64,000 nt of DNA from Drosophila persimilis (taxonomy: Eukaryota; Arthropoda; Insecta; Diptera; Drosophilidae), in the NCBI RefSeq assembly GCF_003286085.1, contig NW_020825288.1:2356001-2420000 (forward strand). Reading direction: 5' to 3'. Made by a program: the position numbers and the translations under genes. Under the pieces are notes generated by a model, which was not told the origin of the DNA, ran no database searches, and was given only the letters and a program-made list of their open reading frames with translations. Positions 1 to 12,384 of this stretch are shown here, one piece after another (the first letter of the stretch is position 1; the number at the start of each line of letters is the position of its first letter).

Positions 1-58
1 ATTTTAATTTATTATTATGAAGCTGTCATCTCATTTGGCTACTATATATACATGTTTC

Positions 59-81
59 TGTGTGTGTGTGTGTGTGTGTGT
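59..81. repeat. TG dinucleotide microsatellite
   Basis: Eleven TG units in a row, without interruption. Confidence 0.95.
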
Positions 82-735
82 ACGCGCTTGTGTGTAAGCT
101 CCCACGTGTCTGGTTTTTATGTGACAGGTGCAGTGCGGTGCGTATGAGTGACATGATATGAACATGTCAGACAGGTTGAGTCTATCAAGTGCTCATCCTC
201 CGCCCCGTGATGCCCCCCGCCCCCACCGACTGCCTGGCTGCGACTTCACCCCCTGCTGGCTGCCAAGGAAGCTATTTAATTTCATGAATTATTGATGCAT
301 ATTGTGCATTCCCACTCATGCCGAGCCAATTAGGCCTGCAGGTACTTTTTATATTGCATTTGTGTGCGGCCGAGTCGAGTAGCCGATGATTTATAATTAC
401 ATTCGCCTGGCTGATCAACTGTCGGACAGAGTCCGTCCAGGCGTGGACCCCGGACCGGGACTGAATCTCCCGCCCGGATTGTGGTTGATTTATGCGGTCG
501 CTCAGCCCGGGATTAGTTTTATTTACACGCCATTGGCTGTCCAGGGCATCTCTACCTCCGGTCCTTCCCGCTCCCCGCTGCCCGTTTGTACGATGTCTGC
601 ATCTGTTTGTATCTCTGTGCATGTTTGCTCTTTATGGTGCAGTTCATTTTAATTAAACCACTGACAAGTCATACGCAAATTATTGGCTGATATATTGACA
701 TACCCGGACATAAATTGCATCCACTATCTGCCCAT

Positions 736-763
736 CGACAGCGACGGCGACAGCGACAGCGAC
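736..763. repeat. GCGACA hexamer repeat
   Basis: About four and a half units of CGACAG/CGACGG, imperfect. Confidence 0.85.
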
Positions 764-3757
764 TTACCTGCAAAGAGGGAAAAGAGATCGCAAATTTTAA
801 TTAATTAACATCGTGGGAGCGGAACGTGTTGGTGTTGCCATAATATTTAATCAAATCAGTTTTGTGCACTCAAAGGTGTATTTCAATCGGCTTTACATCT
901 GATTTGAATCGAAATTAGTTTTCGAATGTCTTTGTCCATTCCCGAGCCGATCTTCGGTGCTGCAGAACCCAATCAAATGCTTGCACTGCGTGACATTTAA
1001 TTTCACATCCAATCAGACTTGACTTCAATCCTCTCTGGCTGATATTTAATATTTGCCTCGGCACTTTCCCCAGCAGCAACACTCTCCTACACAGCAGCAG
1101 AAGCAGCAGCAGTTCTCTCGGCAAATACGGAAAAAGGAGCTCAAGACGGGACACGGCTTAGCGGCAAAATCAATGACACAATAAATATTTGTGCAGCTCT
1201 TAACCGTTGAGTGTTTAACAAGGAGAAAGCTACAAATGTATATACCGATATATACGTAGGAGCATACAAGGACATGGCAAGAGACAAGGATAAACAGAAA
1301 ACTTTCGCCCCAAGATTGGGGCCACGACACTTTAGTTTAGTTGCCTTTAAAGTGCTGCCTGCTCTGCTCTTTTAAGACCAGTCCGACGAAATGGTGCAAA
1401 ATATAGTAATATATTGTACAGCCAGACAGTAAGCTATCTTCAAAATGGTTCGCCCGCTTATTTGAAGTTTATTTCATTTTTGTATTAGTCTGCGTCTGCT
1501 TATATACGATGATGAAATTGGGAGCTGGAAAAGTTGCTGCTACCCTGGCAAGGAGATTGATGGTTTAAGGCAAAAGCTGTCTGTAGTTTCATACATAAAT
1601 AAACAGAGGGATCGTTTGGGGGATCTACTCTGAATGGAACTAAATGGGACACTGCCCTGAGCATGATTATTCTTGTCTTCTTTCCCATTGCTGTGCATGA
1701 TCATTCTCGTTCGCTGTTGTGTTTGTGTGAGCGAGAGAGTGCGTAGGGAGAGAGACTCCTCGCCTCGCTCAGAGAGTATCAAAACGGACAAGAAGAAAAG
1801 AGCGCGCGTTGAGTGTGCTGCTCTGCGGCGATCTGTGTGGGTAAGAAAGAGAAAGAACGACACGCTAATTGCGTCGCAGACAATGATTGTCTTTGAGGGA
1901 CGGTTGGGCAATGCCCTGAGAGTGGGCTATATCTATGAACTAAAATCCGAATGATAAGTCGAAAATTGCAGGATCTTCTGTCTATATACTTGCATTTGGT
2001 CATAATGGGAATAGGGCTCAATTCTATCAACAAATTTCCCAGCATCAACTTGTATATTTTGCATATGTCAAACCCATCAAATATAAGCTCTAACTTTAGG
2101 GAAAAAATATTGAATAAAATCCTTAAATTTGTAACTCATAAATCAATATTTAAATCCCAGGGTATGAGTCCTATAGCAGACTCTTCTCTCACATTTCCCA
2201 TTCGCTCCTCTTGCTGAAATTTAAGTGGGCCATGGGAAAGTGTCCATATGTGTATGTGTGCGACTGTAGCGCGCATGTTTATTGCACTTTAGGGAATTCC
2301 CCCAGTCCCTGTCCCGAAACCCGACCCAACTCAACCCAATCCCTGGCCCAGACCAAGGCTCGGGCTTGTGCCGCTTAATGTGGCAGAAAAATGTGTAAAT
2401 TTGCGCCGAAGCGAGCTCAGAAGTTAGGGTTTTCCAAGTTATTTTCTCCTTTTTCCTGTGTCGGAGCCTGTGTCCCCAAGTAAATTGAAAAATGTCGCCT
2501 GTCTGTGTGGGGCGGCAAATGAAATAAAAATGGCAAATGGCCGTAGAGAGATATAAGCAATGAGCTCCTGGATTACCCAACAATAACTTGTGTGTGTGTT
2601 TCCTAAATTATTTTTCTCGCAGCTTTATCATCAGGAAAATCAAAATGCATTCGAGCTCCCAGGAAACAAGGAACAGGAAGTGCACACAGCATGGACGCAC
2701 GGAAAAAATGGAGTCTGACGGGGGGATGCTTTAATGGCAGCATAGAATGCATTGCATTGTTGCAGGAGTCGTGGTCGTCGTCGCAATCACACATCACGGG
2801 AGGAATCATAACAAATCATGGAACGAAATGCCATGTAATAATTCAGTGTACTCCTCTCTCTCATTGTATTCTGATTTTTATTGCTCATCACAGAACAGTT
2901 TTCGGTGTTCGCCTCGCTTCGGTTCGGTTCTGTTTGGTTTGGCTTTGTATCTTTATCTTTTTACGAGTGTGTACTGTATGTACTGCAATGTTTGTTGGCT
3001 TTTCCGGGGAACTCCATTGCATGGCTGTGCCATCTACTTCTTTGCTTTCACCCGCCGGAAATCACAAATATCATATGCGAAAAATCAGAGAACGTTGTTT
3101 TATGTGATTTATGCGCTAGGGGGTGCAGGCGTTGCACCATGCAGCACCATGCTGCATGTGAAAAGCGCTTCAACAATGTGGCAAATGGAATGCACACGAA
3201 ATTCAAACAGACAAAACTGCCATTGCTGGTGGGGGATCGGAAGGGCGATGGGGAATGCTGGTTGGTAAAAACTGACGAACAACTTTTTGGGGACATTCGT
3301 CGGCGGTGCACTACAAGCGGCGGCTGGGGGCACATTACATTATTATTTTCATAAATAAACACGCAATTGTGGCATTGGGAAATGTTGCATACTTTTCGGG
3401 GGTACCCTTGTGAGAGGTAAAAAGGAGAAGCCTTCAAGGGAAGGATTTCTGAATGGTCTGCATATACGATATTGTATTGTAAGGCAACACCAGAGTACCC
3501 TTACCGATACCGCGATATGCGATACTCTAGTACGATACTCTATGTAGATATACGATTCATTCAGCGATCGACAATAAGAGCGAACAGTATAGGAATTTTT
3601 CCTAGAAAATAAAGGTCCTTGAGGCTAACTCTCTCTTCTTTATGGTCTTTAAAGCTTAAACTTTAAGCTGAGCTTCAATCTTAGTTTAAGACGTTTGCTT
3701 TAGGCAGTCAACAATTATGTTTTAATTACGATTTTTGTTACACTTCTGTCAATCAGC

Positions 3758-3800
3758 GGCAGGGCCGGCAGGCCAGCAGGGCCGGCAGGGCCAGCAGGGC
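3758..3800. repeat. GCCGGCAGGG/CCAGCAGGGC minisatellite
   Basis: About four copies of a 9-10 base GC-rich unit alternating GGCCGGCAGG and GGCCAGCAGG, lying in AT-rich flanks. Confidence 0.85.
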
Positions 3801-4275
3801 AAAGTTTTTCAATTTTGCAGCAACAAATAGCCAACAATTGCTGTTCATACACATCGCCGGCACTCTCTCACTCTCTCCATCATTGTCGCTGTCGATTCAA
3901 TCAATATGGAGCACAATTGGTCCATTCACACGCCCATTTCGCCCGGCAGCATCTTTCCGCACAACAACAAAAAAGTGGAGAAGTGAAGTGAAGGAAATAT
4001 CGAGGGCCCACAGCCAGGCAGAGCACCATTCAGTTCAGTTTGGCCAACTTTGGCTAACAAAAAATTAATTTAAAAACTTATTTCAATATCAAATTGTGCC
4101 CAGCTAGAGAGAGAGAGGGAGATGGCCGGAGTGGGGTGCAGCGTGTAACATTTTAATAAGATTAAAATGAAAATGTTGTAACAGTTTGGCAATGTCCACA
4201 TCGGACATAGGAAAAAAGAAGAAGGCCAAGTTGTGCTTTATTCTTTTTTCACTCTATCTGTCTCTTGCTCTACTA

Positions 4276-4295
4276 TCTCTCTCTCTCTCTCTCTC
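4276..4295. repeat. CT microsatellite
   Basis: Uninterrupted CT units; as GA on the other strand a possible GAGA-factor binding tract. Confidence 0.9.
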
Positions 4296-4329
4296 ACACT
4301 CCCCTTTCTTGTTGCCTTTGTATCCATCA

Positions 4330-4760
4330 AACTCGCTTTGATTTTCGATTATAAAATCGTTTTAGGGTCATGAAACTTTGAAAACCCAAAACGAAAATCA
4401 ATTCAATTTCATTTACAGAACTTCATGATGAATTTCACATAATTTTTTATTTGATCTATTTGTCTTTTGTCTTTTTGAGCATAAAAATAGTTTTGATTGC
4501 AATTAAACGGGGATAATCAATTTGTTTTCGTTTTTATAAGTTCTGTCAATAAATTTCCGCCCTCGCGTTTTTCCCTGCTGTGCAAACAGAAAGTGTTGTG
4601 GCATTGTGGCTGGAGAATTGTGTTTAATTGCGTTTGAATTGTTTGAATTCTGTTCATTGAAATCGTCAAAGAAGTTGCTGTTGTAAATTATTAATTAATT
4701 GCATTTCAAATGGAGCAAATATGCGATATCCCTCAAGTGGAATCAGCAATAAATGCAGCC
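4330..4760. promoter_or_regulatory. AT-rich block in intron 7
   Basis: It contains AATCAATTCAATTTCATTT-like runs, GGGATAATCAATTTG, and TTATTAATTAATTGCATTT near the end, in contrast to the microsatellite-rich flanks. It is a possible regulatory element; nothing else is seen in it. Confidence 0.2.
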
Positions 4761-5312
4761 ATCAATATTAGTCGGAAATTGTGTTATGATTCAAGCCCTT
4801 AATCGCAGTCGAAAATAATTGAGGATCCAAAATGGCACAGACCGAGGGCTAATGCGGAATGCTACGTGCATCAATGCGAGGGATTGGCGTTTCAATGAAA
4901 ATAGTTTCTAATGAAAATACCCCACCCCCCTACCCCCCGCCGGCCACAACAGACCCGAGCAGCGCATAGAGAGAGGAATGCGTGTACAATCCAGATACTG
5001 GATACTGGCTACATATATCCCAAGGCAATGGCACTAATTCCCGAGCAAAGAAAAAATGTGGAGCAGCAGCAGCCGGGAAAGTGGGAAAGTGCAACATTTG
5101 TTACATTGCCAATAGAGCAGATCCCGTGGAAGAGGCGTCGCCAGAGAGCAGAGCGGAGGGGAGGCTGCAACATGCCACATTGCTGCAAAACTACCGCCTG
5201 GCATTGCAAAGGGGGCGTGGCGGGGCGCGGTGCATAAAAAGCAACCCAGCAAAATGGAGGAAAATTCAACCAAAAAATAGAAATAGCTGAAAATCATTCA
5301 ACGAGCAGGGCC

Positions 5313-5343
5313 GCACACACACACACACACAAACACACACACA
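5313..5343. repeat. CA microsatellite
   Basis: CA units interrupted once by AA. Confidence 0.95.
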
Positions 5344-5550
5344 TAAAAGGGTCTGAGTATCTGAGCGTCTGGGTGGAACCTCTGTGCTGCTAATGTTAGC
5401 TGATCCCTCTCCTCCCTCCCACTCGGTCCCTGCCCCCGCTCCCTTGGTGGCTGTTGCACTTTCCCCCGGGGCTCTGGAGTGTGCACACTTTTGGCATAAT
5501 ACAACAAAATTGATTTGCAGCATGCATCATTATCAACATCGTCGTTGCTG

Positions 5551-5609
5551 TCATCATCATCATCGTCATCCACATCTCCATCCACATCTCCATCCACATC
5601 CACATCCAC
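5551..5609. repeat. CATC and CCACATCT compound repeat
   Basis: ATC triplets run into CCACATCTCCAT units and then CCACAT units. The open frames across it encode His/Pro or Met/Trp runs and are not coding-like. Confidence 0.9.
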
Positions 5610-6927
5610 TTTCTGTGTGGCAGCAACGTCTCCTGGCACTTACTTGGAGCAACAGCAACAGCAGCAGCAGCAGTAGCTGTGGCAGCCGTGCCAGGAGCTC
5701 CGCTCTGATCCTTCTGCTGCTGCACTTGAAGGTCTTGCATCCCCGCCCTCGTCTGAGCCAACACACTCTTGTGGCCCATTGAATGCAATGGCGCTCATTC
5801 ATTCAACGTTTTGCAACTCATAAGAAGCAGCAATTGAAGCATCATTAGCTGCAAGTTTTCGAATCCCTGCCAGCGCATTCTATCCCTCTTTCACCCCCAC
5901 AAAGGGCCAAAGGACTGTGCCACACTGCGTATGAGTAATGTATGCATGCCATTTACATTGATTTGTGGCGGAGCGTCGACTACAGCCTCGCAGACAGCGC
6001 TAAATATATATATATATAATATATGCATACGTATATACTATATGTATTTGCTTGGAAAACTTTCCTCTAACGCTTCAGTCAAGTGCCTCAAAGTGGGGCA
6101 TCGATGGGTTTTCAGCTTAACCAAAGCCATCAATTATGAGGAAATTTTTGGCTGAAATTCGTGCAAAAATTTCACTTGAAGCCATCCGGATGTCTATACA
6201 TTCTTTTTTCGCTGTAACTTTAAAACTTTCTCTTCGAAAAAAGTTTATGTTTGTGTCGATAAGATCTGGATTTCCGTAGTCCTTAGTTTTTTCTTTCCTT
6301 TGCTTTTGCTTTTGCTCTTGTTATTCATGGCCTGTTCTGGGCCATCAGAGGGGGGTCGGGAGGCAGGGAAGGAGGCGTGTTAGATACTGTGGGAAAGGGG
6401 GCGGCGGGAAAATAAATTCAATACGGATAGCGAGGAGAGCAAAAATCGAGCAGAGTCTGCAAAATAAGTAGATGCAAACACATACGTATCCTCGTGTACT
6501 AGATCCTGCCATATCCCGTACATATGGGTTAGCTTTGCTTGTTGTTTTTTTCCGGCTATTGTTGGGAACGCTCTTCCATGACGTTATCACGTACGCTAAT
6601 GCGACAAAAGCGCAACGACGAGCAAAATGTTTTGAAAATTTACTTAGCTCGTCTACTCGCCCCGGCCACAGAGTACTCCGTCTCCATCTCCGTTCCCATC
6701 CCCCATTCCCTGGCTTCTGTCCTCTGTCCTCCCTTTCTGTTTTCCACTCTTCTGTGGCTTCGACAGGCAGCGTCTTATGGGGTTTTTCTTGTGCCCCTTT
6801 TATGCTCAAGGGTTCTATTTCTGTCTCTGCCTCTGCCTTTGCCTCTGCTTTATTTGCATTCCTTGTGCCACATCCGTTGTCGTTTCCTGGCGCTTCTTTA
6901 AGCGCAAAATATTTTTCCGCTGCTCGA

Positions 6928-6951
6928 GTGTGTGTGTGTGTGTGTGTGTGT
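6928..6951. repeat. GT microsatellite
   Basis: Uninterrupted GT units inside the spurious frames at 6345-7148 and 6472-7107. Confidence 0.95.
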
Positions 6952-7116
6952 TTGGCAAAACTGAAAATAATATTTGGCGCGCGTGCTTTTTGGCCATGTG
7001 GCACATGCGGCGTATACGTAACGCTCAGGTTAAGCGTACAAACATACACACACACAGACACATATAGGCAATACCTACCATCCATACTCACACTCACACC
7101 TATATAGACAGCACAC

Positions 7117-7147
7117 AGATACAGATACTGATACAGATACAGATACA
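7117..7147. repeat. ACAGAT hexamer repeat
   Basis: About five units of ACAGAT/ACTGAT. Confidence 0.9.
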
Positions 7148-7214
7148 TTTACATTCAGTCAGACCCCCGAAAAAAGCCCCTACAACCACAAATGTACAAT
7201 GCAGGCAGAAAAGC

Positions 7215-7278
7215 ATGGGCCTGGGCCTGGCTCTGGTTCTGGTTGTGGGCCCGGGCTTGGGCCTGGTCCTGTTCTGGG
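7215..7278. repeat. GGGCCT/GGTTCT degenerate hexamer repeat
   Basis: Ten or so diverged units with the frame GG-C-T-GG; encodes Trp-Ala or Pro-Gly runs in the two strands, which explains the open frames here. Confidence 0.85.
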
Positions 7279-7430
7279 ATTTGGTTCGATGCGGCTCAGG
7301 TGTGGTATGCGGTTTTTGGTTCGGCTCAGAGCAACAGCAACAGCGACGGGAGTGATGTGTTTATACATTTTGTGAAATTTCCGCGAAATGACAGAAATTG
7401 AATAAAATTTATGCGTTCTACGCGACTCGC

Positions 7431-7507
7431 TGATGCTGCTGCTGCTGCTGCTGCGGCTTCTGATGATGCGGCGGCGGCGGCTGCTGCCGCTGCGACTGCG
7501 GCTGATG
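7431..7507. repeat. CTG/CGG triplet tract
   Basis: CTG units followed by GCGGCGG and mixed GCTGCC units; yields Ala and Ser runs in the minus-strand frames. Confidence 0.9.
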
Positions 7508-8780
7508 TAGATGCCACCGCATAGAAAGCCCGAAAGGGGCAAAAAGAAAACTTTCCGCATATACAAAATGGGCAGGCGGAAAAACAGTCACCAAGGGAGG
7601 TGGGGTGGGGCTTTTCGGGCATGAAATATGTGCGAAGGTCGTTTGATGTTTCGCTGTGGAAAATTCTTTGTTGTTTTTCCACCTCTCTGTTCTACCGCGT
7701 TGACAGCGGTTTCAGTTTTGCATGTTAAATGCATAACAAGCTGCAGAAAACTGTTGAAATGGTAAAACAGCAGCGAAATATACGCGGAGACACCTCGAAT
7801 TTGGGGATTGAACTCGTTTGAATGGGGGCGTCACAACAGAAAGGAAACATTCTGTAGTTTCCGTTTTTTAAGGACGAGTATTGAGAGTGTTTTGACTGCA
7901 GGAGAAAGCGAAAACCAAAGCCGAGCAATGCTGGCTATATTGACATGTCTGTGGCAAGCGTGTAATGGCGGTTGGCTTAAACGCTGACCTCATGCCACGG
8001 CCCGACCTCCAGATGGCAGGCACTAAGCGGGACCGCATGCCATAAATGCTTAAATCAAATTAACGCAACGGAGGGACTACGACAGCGACAACGACACGAC
8101 CAGCATGACCATCGCGAACAACGCGAACAACAGGACCTCGACAACCCGTTGGCAAAAGTTTAAGTTATGCAAAACGTTGGGCGTGGCCTGGACCTGGCTG
8201 CAGGTCCTGCAAAGCAGGCCAGGAGCGAGACCAGACCGGGAAAGAGAGATGGCCGAAGACAATGGCTGGCTTCTTGGACTGTCTCTGACCTGTCTCCGTC
8301 TCCGTCTCTGTCCCTGTCCCTGTCGCAAGGTGTCATTGTGTTTGAGCATTAGAATGGCTTCGGCCTGGGATTGGGCTTGGGCAGAAAGGTCTGATTAATT
8401 GGCGCTATTTATAATTAAATTGCGTCTCAAGCTGTAATCACTGTCCCGAGTCCGAGTCGGAGTCTTGCGTTGCCAGGCGCTCGAGGGGGAGCTTTCCCTT
8501 TGAGAGAGTGTCAAAGACGTAATCACGCCTCTCCCACTGCTCCTTTGACACATCAAAAGCCGCATTATAATTTCCCTACCAATGGACATTTCGATTAAAT
8601 TAATGCGCCATTCACAAACGGAGCTCGGAGCCAGATTAAAGCCAGCCAAGAGGCACAAGTGCTGGCCATGTGCCGGCCCTGTGCTGTTGCTGTTGCACCT
8701 AACATGTGGTGTGGGCCAAGGATATTGCTAAACAGGACTTCCAGGCTTCGAAATGCTGCAAGCTAAACAAATGCAAGAAA

Positions 8781-8824
8781 CTACCGACTGCCGTCTGCCG
8801 ACTACCGACTACCGACTACCGACT
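8781..8824. repeat. CTACCGA heptamer repeat
   Basis: Six units of CTACCGA/CTGCCGT, the last three perfect. Confidence 0.9.
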
Positions 8825-9536
8825 GGACCTCCGACAAATGAACAGTGGAACGGACCCTGAAGCAGATCTCGGATTCACTTAGCTGCTGAGATGTGGTTGA
8901 ACACGTTGAATGGCTTTGAATGCACATTGAACATGCTTTGGCATGCACTTCTCTGAAGAGAAGTCTTTAAGTGCCACAAGAACAAACATTTCTTACCACA
9001 AATCTATGGAAATTGCAGCCAAAGGACATGAAAATTTAGTGGCAAATACATGGAGGGATCTCTACAAGTGAGTAAAAGCCTGCTCCAAAAACTCCGTGAA
9101 TAAGTGCACCACACGTCGTTCTAATAGATTAAAGTTATGTTTTTCATATCCTTTTTACGAATTTTTTCTTGCTGCCAAAATAAAACTCTTCCTGACCCAT
9201 CGATAGGTCTTCTTAGTCTATCCTGGATCGATAGATCGGCGATTGCTCTGCTAGTGAAAGGGCTGCCATTCCTACATACATAGGAGGACAATCAATAAGG
9301 AGAGTAATGTCTGGTATCTAAATCTTTCAAGCGAGTGACTCAAGCGCTTTCTACCTAAAATTCTTAAGTCAGACAAAAGAAGAATATCTGAAAAATTAAA
9401 GCCACATAGCTTTGAAGGCTTAAGTGATTTCCTTGGCATTTCCTTGAAGATATTGTCCCACTGTAGAATGGACATGTCCGATTGGGTTGTCCGCCGGCGG
9501 GGCATGCGATCCGGGACTCTTGTAGTTGTACTACTA

Positions 9537-9573
9537 CCAGCAGCAGCAACAACAACAACAACAACAACAACAA
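9537..9573. repeat. CAG/AAC triplet tract
   Basis: Three CAG units followed by nine AAC units. Confidence 0.95.
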
Positions 9574-9866
9574 CTGGCAACGCATTTCAAATGCAAATGT
9601 GTTTGTGGTGTAAATGCAATTTTACAAAATTTTATATAAGCCATGGCAAAGGCAGACGAAGGCAGAGGCAGAGACACAGAGAAGCAGAGCAGCAGCAGCA
9701 GCAAAGGATAGAGAGTGAAGGAGAGGGGGAGTGGGGGAGGTGTGACGCTGGTCTCTCTCTTTGCACAATGTGCATAAAATTTCTGGGATTTACATTTTAA
9801 AAACGCACCAAAAGCTGCAGCAGCAGCGGCAAGGGAATGCTCCAAGTAACGGAGGACTGGGAGTGC

Positions 9867-9908
9867 ATGTGTGTGTGTGTGTGTGGGTGTTTGTGTGTGT
9901 GTGTGTGT
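9867..9908. repeat. GT microsatellite
   Basis: GT units with two short interruptions (GGG and TT). Confidence 0.95.
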
Positions 9909-11702
9909 CATGGTGTTAGTTTGCAAATGCGGTTTTAACGCTTTACGATGGTAACGGCGACTGCGCGAAGACATTGGCCAAGCCGACTGCAATTTGGCTA
10001 AGTGCGTGGGGAGCGGTGTGGCACGGGCCAGTGTGGCACGGTCGCTGCTGTAAGCTGCAAATGAAACTGAATGCACATGTGTGCATGTGTGTCTGTGTGT
10101 GTGTCTAGCAATCAGTGCCAAGTACAGACGGGGCTTAGGCCTGGACCCAAAATGTGTTGCCTACTTCACATGCTTCATGCCGCATGCCGCATGCCACATG
10201 CCACTTGGCATATGGGTGCATAAATCTACGTCTGTCTCGGGCTCTTTTATTACGAGCTTTTGGGCATTTAAATAAATTTCAAAGCTTTGGCCAGAGCTGA
10301 TTTACGAAGGCACCAAAGAAGAGGCTGGCAACTGGGAAGTGGGAGTGGGAGTGGCAGACAACCCATTTAGCGTTAAATGTGCATAGTTTTGTCTGCGGCA
10401 GGCAACAAGCCACGTGAAAGTCGCTTTGGTAACTAATACACAGCAGACAGGGGGAGGCAGAAACAGAAACGGCAACTGAGGCAGCAGATGTGCAACATGA
10501 CAGGCTGAAGCACCCAGAGCAAGAGCCAGAGACAGGGACAGGGACGGGAGCAGGGACCACGCCTCAGCCAGTGTCAGCTGTGGGGTGCCCGAGCCCGAAC
10601 CTTAACCGAGTTAGGACCAAAGCTGGGGACACAACTGCCGAAACTTTCGACCGGCAGACGGAGTCGCAACCGGAGTCGGAGTGTCCCGAGGAGAGGGCAG
10701 GACAGGCAGGACAAGAAATGTAAAGAATGCCACTGACAATGTACAAAGTGCAAAACTAATTTTACAGAGTGAACAGCAGCAACAACAACCACAACAGAGA
10801 CAGAGACAGGGGCAGGCAGGGCGGGCAGGGCAGGGCACACACAGCCAGATGCCAGACGAGGACTTGCAACATGTTGTCTCGTATCGTATGTGTGTCCTGT
10901 GCAGGGGAAATCCATCATACGCCATGTGTGCGGTGCAGAACCTGTCGCTCCGTCTCTGTTTGGTCGGCAAGTCATTTCCGCTTTCAGTGATTAACCAATC
11001 GAACATCGAACCTGTGCCTCAGTCCGTCAGTTAATCATAAGTGAACCCTCAATTAGCCAAAACTTGTCTCCCCTCTCGGATCTCGGATCTTGGATCTGAC
11101 AAACAAAGGGCTTAAAAATTCAGATTGCATTTCTGTCTCCCAGTCCCTCTGTCTGTCTCTGTCTCTGGCTTCTGTCATTCGAGTTTTCCTGTGAGCTTAC
11201 AGCTTACGCCCTGGGAAAATGTCATGGGAATCCAGATTGCTTTGTTTGCCATTTGATTGGAGATTTGTTTTCAGGGACTTAAGGCCTGGCGCTGGCTGGC
11301 CGTCACTTAATTGCTTAGATTTGTTTAATTTAAGCCGATTACCGACGACCACAATTTGTTAAAAGCTTTTAGTGCCAGCGCTCTCACGCTGGACACAGGT
11401 GTCAGTTCAGCTCAGCTCAGGTCGGGACAGGACAGGTCTGGTATGCTCTAAGATCCATTAATCGGTGTACTACTGCCGGGGGCGGGGGGGTCAGACGACT
11501 CTGCGCAACCTTAACCTTATCGAGGACTCTCTCTCTCTCCCTCAGACACCCGTCAGTGCGGCGGCAACCCAAATCGAATGGGAAATTGGCGAGGGCCACA
11601 AAAAAGTTTGGAAAAATGTAATCAAGCACGTAACTTGCACAAATTTTCTGCACTTTTGCCGAGGCCAAAAGCGGGAAAAGCGGGAAAACCCTCTAGGCCA
11701 AA

Positions 11703-11796
11703 ACACCCACAAGCAAACACACACACACACACGCACACGAAAGCAGACACGCACGCCTGAGTGCTGCCACCCACACACACACACACACACACACGC
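11703..11796. repeat. Two CA microsatellites in tandem
   Basis: CA tracts at about 11716-11739 and 11771-11795 with CACGCA-rich sequence between them. Confidence 0.9.
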
Positions 11797-12354
11797 TCGT
11801 GGCATCCACCGGGAGGAGATGGCAGGCAGCGAGCTGAGGTGCCATCAAAAAGATTGCTGAATGCCTGTTTGTTCTTCTCCCCGGCTGTTGCAATCCTTTT
11901 GAGCCACGAACTTCTTTTTTCCCAAGCCCAAACAAAAAAGAAGAAAAACGAGTGCGAGTTTTCGGCCCCCCCCCCCTTCCATCGGATCAAAATACAAAAA
12001 GTCAAAAGAAAAGTTAAAGACTTTAAAATCCGCCTTTGGCCAAAGTGATTGAGCGTGTGTCGCAACGAGAAGAGCTGAGAATTTTGTCAAAAAAGTCCCA
12101 CAGGATGCGTCTCCTGAATAGATTTGGAACCCGCTCTCAATGGAAGACAGAGACAGGGGCGGGGAGCCCTCTCAAAGGCGGACGGACAGGTATGTCCTCG
12201 CAGAGGTGAATGGCAAAGTGTGGGCTCTGTTCTGTAGTCTCGTGCCTCGGCATAGTCTCATGTCCCGCAAAGGGTGCTCAAAATCAAATGAAATTGATCC
12301 ACCCCTTCGTCAAAAAAAAATACCAAAATGAACAGAAATCAAAGGCAGGAATCT

Positions 12355-12384
12355 CGAGCTGGAGATGGAGCTGGAGCTGGAGCG
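12355..12384. repeat. GGAGCT hexamer repeat
   Basis: Four to five units of GAGCTG/GAGATG. A similar unit recurs at 63293. Confidence 0.85.

Noticed and set aside
6345-7148. 267-codon minus-strand frame, longest in the window
   Set aside because: It is built from CA/GT, ACAGAT and GGCAGA-type repeats, overlaps an equally long plus-strand frame (6472-7107), and has no domain signature.
9534-10121. 195-codon minus-strand frame
   Set aside because: It is composed of Thr-His, Leu and Cys runs from CA, CTG and GTT microsatellites; not coding-like.
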